This document shows, in pieces, positions 60,701 through 64,000 of a stretch of 64,000 nucleotides of DNA. A model generated the notes under the pieces. That model saw only the letters and a program-made list of their open reading frames with translations. It was not told where the DNA came from and ran no database searches. How positions within the stretch are numbered: position 1 is the first letter of the stretch; each line of letters begins with the position of its first letter. The position numbers were made by a program, and so were the translations under genes. The DNA lies in assembly GCA_021647205.1 (NCBI GenBank), contig JAKIVD010000007.1:62001-126000 (forward strand), written 5' to 3'. Source of the DNA: Bacteroidales bacterium. GTDB lineage: Bacteria; Bacteroidota; Bacteroidia; Bacteroidales; F082.

Positions 60701-62137
60701 ATGGGAAAAAAGCATGTTGAGGTTTGGGAAAAATGCTTAACAGTTATCAGGGACAATGTCCCTTATCAAAGTTTTAAAACCTGGTTTGAACCAATCGTAC
60801 CGGTCAGCTTAGATGACAATATTCTTACTTTGCAGGTGCCAAGCCAGTTTTTCTACGAATGGTTAGAGGAGCATTACATTACCTTACTGAGAAAGACGAT
60901 CAAAAAAGAATTAGGAAAGACAGGGCGCCTGGAGTATAGTGTAATTGTTGACAGCGCTTACAATCAGAGCAAACCGTACGCCGTTAATTATCCTGCTGCC
61001 AATAATAAGGCCACTAAAAATAAAGCCGTCTCAATGCCAATTGATTTAAACAGGGGGAAGTCGCGGGATATTCCAAACCCTTTTATTATTCCCGGGCTTA
61101 AAAAGATAAAAGTTGATTCGCAACTGGTAGATGCCTATTCGTTTGACAACTTTGTAGAAGGTGACTGTAACCGCCTGGCCAGGTCAGCCGGATGGGCAAT
61201 TTCCGAAAACCCCGGCAATACAGCTTTTAACCCGCTGCTTATTTACAGCAATGTGGGGCTGGGGAAAACGCACCTGGCCCATGCCATTGGCCTGCAGGTG
61301 AAAAGTAATTTCCCCGATCAGATTGTCCTTTATGTCAAGGCCAACGAATTTATCAACCAATACATCGACTCGGTCAGAAACAACAACCAGAACGATTTCA
61401 TTCATTTTTACCAGATGATTGATGTGCTGATGATTGACGACATCCAGTTTCTGGCAGGAAAGGAAAAAACACAGGATGTTTTTTTCCATGTTTTCAACCA
61501 CTTGCACCAAAACAACAAGCAAATTGTTCTGACCTCGGACAAGCCACCGGTCGAACTCAAAGGGATGGAGCCCCGTTTGCTGTCGCGGTTCAAATGGGGG
61601 CTGGCTGCCGACCTTCAGGTTCCTGACCTGGAGACCCGTATTGCCATCCTGAAAAAGAAATTGCACAAAGACGGTATTGAAATGCCCGGCGAGGTCGTGG
61701 AGTACCTGGCATTCAGTATTTCAACAAATATTCGTGAAATGGAAGGTGCGCTTATTTCAATCCTTGCACAGTCAACGCTGAACAAAAAGGCCATTACACT
61801 TGAGCTGGCCAAACAAATGATTGATAAATTTGTGAAGAGTACCACTCGTGAAATCTCGATCGACTATATTCAAAAAGTGGTGTGCGATTATTTTAGTATG
61901 CCCATCGACCTCATCAACTCCAAAACCCGGAAACGGGAAATTGTTCAAGCTCGTCAGCTTGCCATGTTTTTTGCCAAGAAACACACAAAAAGCTCATTGG
62001 CAACCATTGGGCTTCATTGCGGGAACAAAGACCATGCAACCGTTTTGCATGCCTGCAGAACCGTGAACAACCTGTTGGAAACCGACAAGCAGTTCAGGGT
62101 TTATGTTGAAGATATCGACAAGAAGTTGAAACTGTAA
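60701..62137 (+). CDS. dnaA: Chromosomal replication initiator DnaA
   Basis: 478 residues. Domain I (about 1-85, VEVWEKCLTVIRDNVPYQSF), a variable linker (about 90-150), AAA+ domain with P-loop YSNVGLGKTHLAHAIG near 183, Walker B VLMIDDIQFLAGKEKTQ near 245, LLSRFKWGLAADLQVPDLETR near 295. Domain IV has CGNKDHATVLHACRTVNNLL near 450, the DnaA-box-binding helix-turn-helix (GxxDHxTVxHA). It binds origin boxes, melts DNA and loads helicase. Inverted repeats upstream at 60578-60636. Confidence 0.97.
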   Translation: MGKKHVEVWEKCLTVIRDNVPYQSFKTWFEPIVPVSLDDNILTLQVPSQFFYEWLEEHYITLLRKTIKKELGKTGRLEYSVIVDSAYNQSKPYAVNYPAANNKATKNKAVSMPIDLNRGKSRDIPNPFIIPGLKKIKVDSQLVDAYSFDNFVEGDCNRLARSAGWAISENPGNTAFNPLLIYSNVGLGKTHLAHAIGLQVKSNFPDQIVLYVKANEFINQYIDSVRNNNQNDFIHFYQMIDVLMIDDIQFLAGKEKTQDVFFHVFNHLHQNNKQIVLTSDKPPVELKGMEPRLLSRFKWGLAADLQVPDLETRIAILKKKLHKDGIEMPGEVVEYLAFSISTNIREMEGALISILAQSTLNKKAITLELAKQMIDKFVKSTTREISIDYIQKVVCDYFSMPIDLINSKTRKREIVQARQLAMFFAKKHTKSSLATIGLHCGNKDHATVLHACRTVNNLLETDKQFRVYVEDIDKKLKL

Positions 62138-62204
62138 AGCTTCCGGGCATTTATCATTGTGCTTTTCCCTTATTTGGAAAAAACACCCTTTTTTTTCAAA
62201 CCGC

Positions 62205-62235
62205 TTGTTTTCTATGGAGAAAAGCAGTACCTTTA
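62205..62235 (+). promoter_or_regulatory. Promoter of the low-molecular-weight phosphatase gene
   Basis: TTG at 62205-62207, 20-base spacer, TACCTTTA at 62228-62235 (one mismatch to TAnnTTTG). Leader to the ATG at 62269 about 27 bases. Confidence 0.45.
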
Positions 62236-62268
62236 GAGACTGAAATAAACCGATTAATCTTTTATAAA

Positions 62269-62727
62269 ATGAATGTATTATTTGTATGCCTGGGCAATGT
62301 TTGCAGGTCTCCGATAGCAGAGGGGTTCCTGAAAAAGAAATTTGAAGAGAACAACATTCAGGGAACAGTTGATTCTGCTGGATTCGAGTCGTTTACCATA
62401 AACGAACCCCCCGACTCCCTGGCAGTTGAAACGGCAAAGAAATACGGTGTACAGGTGAGTGGGTATTCGCGTTTATTTATCAAAGATGACTTTGATAAGT
62501 TCGATAAAATTTATGTGATGGACACGCAAAACTACCGCGATGTGAAAGACCTGGCAAGGAATAAATCGGATTTGGAAAAGGTAGATTACCTGTTAAATGT
62601 TTTGTATCCCGGCAAGAATAAAACAATACCCGATCCGTATTTGCGGGGCGAACACGATTGCCTGGAAGTGGTTGGTGTGCTGGACAAAGCCACCTCTAAG
62701 ATTGCAGGCACTGTTAAAAACACCTAA
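62269..62727 (+). CDS. Low-molecular-weight protein tyrosine phosphatase
   Basis: 152 residues. VCLGNVCRSPIAEGFL holds the catalytic C-x5-R-S loop (Cys7... Arg13), and IPDPYLRGEHD near 123 has the general-acid Asp. Length and motifs are typical. It removes phosphate from tyrosine in proteins, often of polysaccharide or regulatory kinases; arsenate reductase function is unlikely because the extra cysteines are lacking. Next to the threonine-dehydratase-type gene (11 bases) but with no shared pathway. Confidence 0.92.
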   Translation: MNVLFVCLGNVCRSPIAEGFLKKKFEENNIQGTVDSAGFESFTINEPPDSLAVETAKKYGVQVSGYSRLFIKDDFDKFDKIYVMDTQNYRDVKDLARNKSDLEKVDYLLNVLYPGKNKTIPDPYLRGEHDCLEVVGVLDKATSKIAGTVKNT

Positions 62728-62738
62728 TCCGGATTGTT

Positions 62739-63689
62739 GTGTTGTCGCAAACTCCTGACAAGGCCTGTATTCTTCAGGTATCGGAACGGATTCAACCCTT
62801 TATTCACCGGACACCCGTACTCACTTCCGAGACCTTTGACCGGATGCTGGGTGCAGCATTGTTTTTCAAGTGTGAGAACTTCCAGAAAGCCGGTGCTTTT
62901 AAGTCCAGGGGGGCAGTAAATGTGGTGATGTCACTCTCAAGCGGTGAAGCAGCGAAGGGGGTGGCCACGCACTCCTCCGGAAACCATGCACAGGCACTGG
63001 CACGGGCTGCCTCCCTCAGGGGCATCCCTTCATTTATTGTGATGCCTTCCAATTCACCACAGGTAAAGATTGACGCGGTGGAACAATACGGGGGGAAAAT
63101 TACTTTTTGCAAACCCACTTTACAGGACCGGGAGGCCAGTCTGAAAAAGGTCCTCGAAAAAACGAAGGCCGTTGAAGTGCATCCCTATAACAATTTCAGC
63201 ATCATTGCCGGTCAGGCGACGGCGGCCAAAGAATTGCTGGAGGAAGTGCCCGGGCTGGACTTGATTTTGTGTCCGGTTGGCGGGGGTGGACTGTTGAGCG
63301 GGACGGCGCTGGCAGCAGCATTCTTCTCCGAAAAAACAGAAGTAATTGCCTGCGAACCTGCAGGTGCTGACGATGCCATGCGCTCGTTCAGGGCAGGAAA
63401 GATCATCCCTTCTGTCGAACCCGTTACCATTGCCGACGGTCTGCTGACTTCGCTGGGGGAGCGGAACTTCCCCATCATCCGGAAATATGTAAAAGATATC
63501 GTTACTGTGTCTGAAGCCGACATAGTGGATGCCATGCGCTTGATCTTTGAACGGATGAAGGTAATTGTCGAACCCTCTGCCGCAGTTCCCTTTGCTGCCC
63601 TGCTGGCGCGAAAAATCGTGGGGGCGAAGAAAAAAATTGGAATTATCCTCTCAGGAGGAAATGTTGACCTGAAAAAGCTGCCTTTTTAA
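62739..63689 (+). CDS. Threonine/serine dehydratase family PLP enzyme
   Basis: 316 residues from a GTG start (a TTG follows directly as alternative). The PLP lysine is in CENFQKAGAFKSRGAVN near 45-61, SSGNHAQALA near 80 binds the substrate, and GGGGLLSGTAL near 182 holds phosphate. The C-terminal regulatory (ACT-like) domain of biosynthetic IlvA is absent, so it is the short catabolic or serine-racemase-like type. Deaminates threonine or serine to 2-oxo acid, or racemises serine. No isoleucine genes nearby. Followed at 2 bases by the next gene. Confidence 0.87.
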   Translation: MLSQTPDKACILQVSERIQPFIHRTPVLTSETFDRMLGAALFFKCENFQKAGAFKSRGAVNVVMSLSSGEAAKGVATHSSGNHAQALARAASLRGIPSFIVMPSNSPQVKIDAVEQYGGKITFCKPTLQDREASLKKVLEKTKAVEVHPYNNFSIIAGQATAAKELLEEVPGLDLILCPVGGGGLLSGTALAAAFFSEKTEVIACEPAGADDAMRSFRAGKIIPSVEPVTIADGLLTSLGERNFPIIRKYVKDIVTVSEADIVDAMRLIFERMKVIVEPSAAVPFAALLARKIVGAKKKIGIILSGGNVDLKKLPF

Positions 63690-63691
63690 AT

Positions 63692-64000
63692 ATGGAAAAA
63701 GTCCGGGGTACAAACAGAAAAACGGGAAAGCTATTCCTGATTCCCACCACGCTGGGAGAAACGGAAGCATTGAACAAGGTGCTTCCGGGCTACAACCTGC
63801 AGGTAATCCACAGTCTCGATGTCTTTATTGTGGAACAATTGCGGACGGCCCGCCGTTTTCTAAAAAAAGCGAAACACCCCCGGCCGATTGACGAGATGCA
63901 GTTCTTTGAGTTGAACAAGTTTACCGACATACAATCGGTTTCTGCCTTTCTGTTGCCGGCACGCGACGGACAATCGGTGGGCCTGCTTTCCGAAGCAGGC
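63692..64000 (+). CDS. SAM-dependent methyltransferase (RsmI/YraL-type), N-terminal part only
   Basis: About 103 residues are visible from the ATG at 63692 to the window end. KTGKLFLIPTTLGETEALNK near 12, then SLDVFIVEQLRTARRFLKKA, and GLLSEAG at the edge (residues about 97-103), the first strand-turn of the tetrapyrrole-methylase fold, which reads LLSDAGxPxxxDPG in RsmI. In RsmI the target is C1402 of 16S rRNA. This Bacteroidota version begins differently from E. coli RsmI, so the target is inferred. Start codon is 2 bases after the previous stop. Confidence 0.75.
   Translation, partial: MEKVRGTNRKTGKLFLIPTTLGETEALNKVLPGYNLQVIHSLDVFIVEQLRTARRFLKKAKHPRPIDEMQFFELNKFTDIQSVSAFLLPARDGQSVGLLSEAG

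Noticed and set aside
1-64000. CRISPR array, insertion sequence or prophage
   Set aside because: No regularly spaced direct repeats, transposase, integrase or phage structural genes were seen. The XRE regulator alone does not indicate a phage.

Overview
The window is a stretch of a chromosome from a member of the Bacteroidota, most likely a Bacteroidales or Marinilabiliales relative. Evidence for this: several secreted proteins end in type IX secretion (T9SS) sorting domains; there is a GldI-like lipoprotein and a PorE-like OmpA protein; many genes have the Bacteroidota promoter element TAnnTTTG 10-60 bases before the start instead of a Shine-Dalgarno sequence; and the housekeeping genes (dnaA, miaA, trmD, rplS, rsmE, rlmB, ndk) read as Bacteroidota versions. 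I see no rRNA, tRNA, CRISPR array, transposase or phage genes.

Layout. 1-5.1 kb (minus strand): a partial saccharopine-dehydrogenase-like gene, an EamA transporter, an isoprenylcysteine-methyltransferase-family membrane protein, and a GMC oxidoreductase with its small subunit. 5.2-15.8 kb: tRNA maturation (cca, miaA), purine nucleoside phosphorylase, an acyl-CoA ligase, an M28 peptidase, a TlpA-like thioredoxin, a DUF4159 gene followed by the decayed remnant of an FAD reductase, and rsmE. 16-22.3 kb: a PorE-like OmpA protein paired with a TPR protein, and a large PKD-domain T9SS protein.

22.5-34.8 kb is the most distinctive region: a complete NAD-linked [NiFe] hydrogenase locus. hoxF-U-Y-H and a maturation protease run on the plus strand. 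hypF, hypD, hypE and hypB run on the minus strand, with a cation-diffusion-facilitator gene behind hypB. A small ten-cysteine protein made of two related zinc-ribbon modules sits between hypE and hypB. hypA and hypC are not in the window; the interval between hypF and hypD, a usual place for hypC, holds inverted repeats. HoxF-U would oxidise or reduce NAD(H), HoxY-H would carry the Ni-Fe site, the Hyp proteins would build that site, and the protease would trim HoxH.

34.9-49 kb: DUF3078 and TonB-domain proteins, rlmB, rplS, trmD, M1 and S8 peptidases, a 980-base non-coding interval with an AT-rich half and a repeated heptamer leading into an XRE regulator, ndk, and nrnA followed by three consecutive FKBP-type lipoproteins. 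49-64 kb: a minus-strand run of membrane and envelope genes (AI-2E family, MscS family, CAP-SPOR protein), an aminotransferase, two DUF2007 paralogues, a second EamA transporter, an unusual SDR, a YigZ/IMPACT protein, dnaA, a low-molecular-weight phosphatase, a threonine-dehydratase-family enzyme and the start of a tetrapyrrole-methylase-family gene.

At least three families of short palindromic repeats are scattered through the intergenic spaces. All function calls come from reading the translated sequences; no database search was run.
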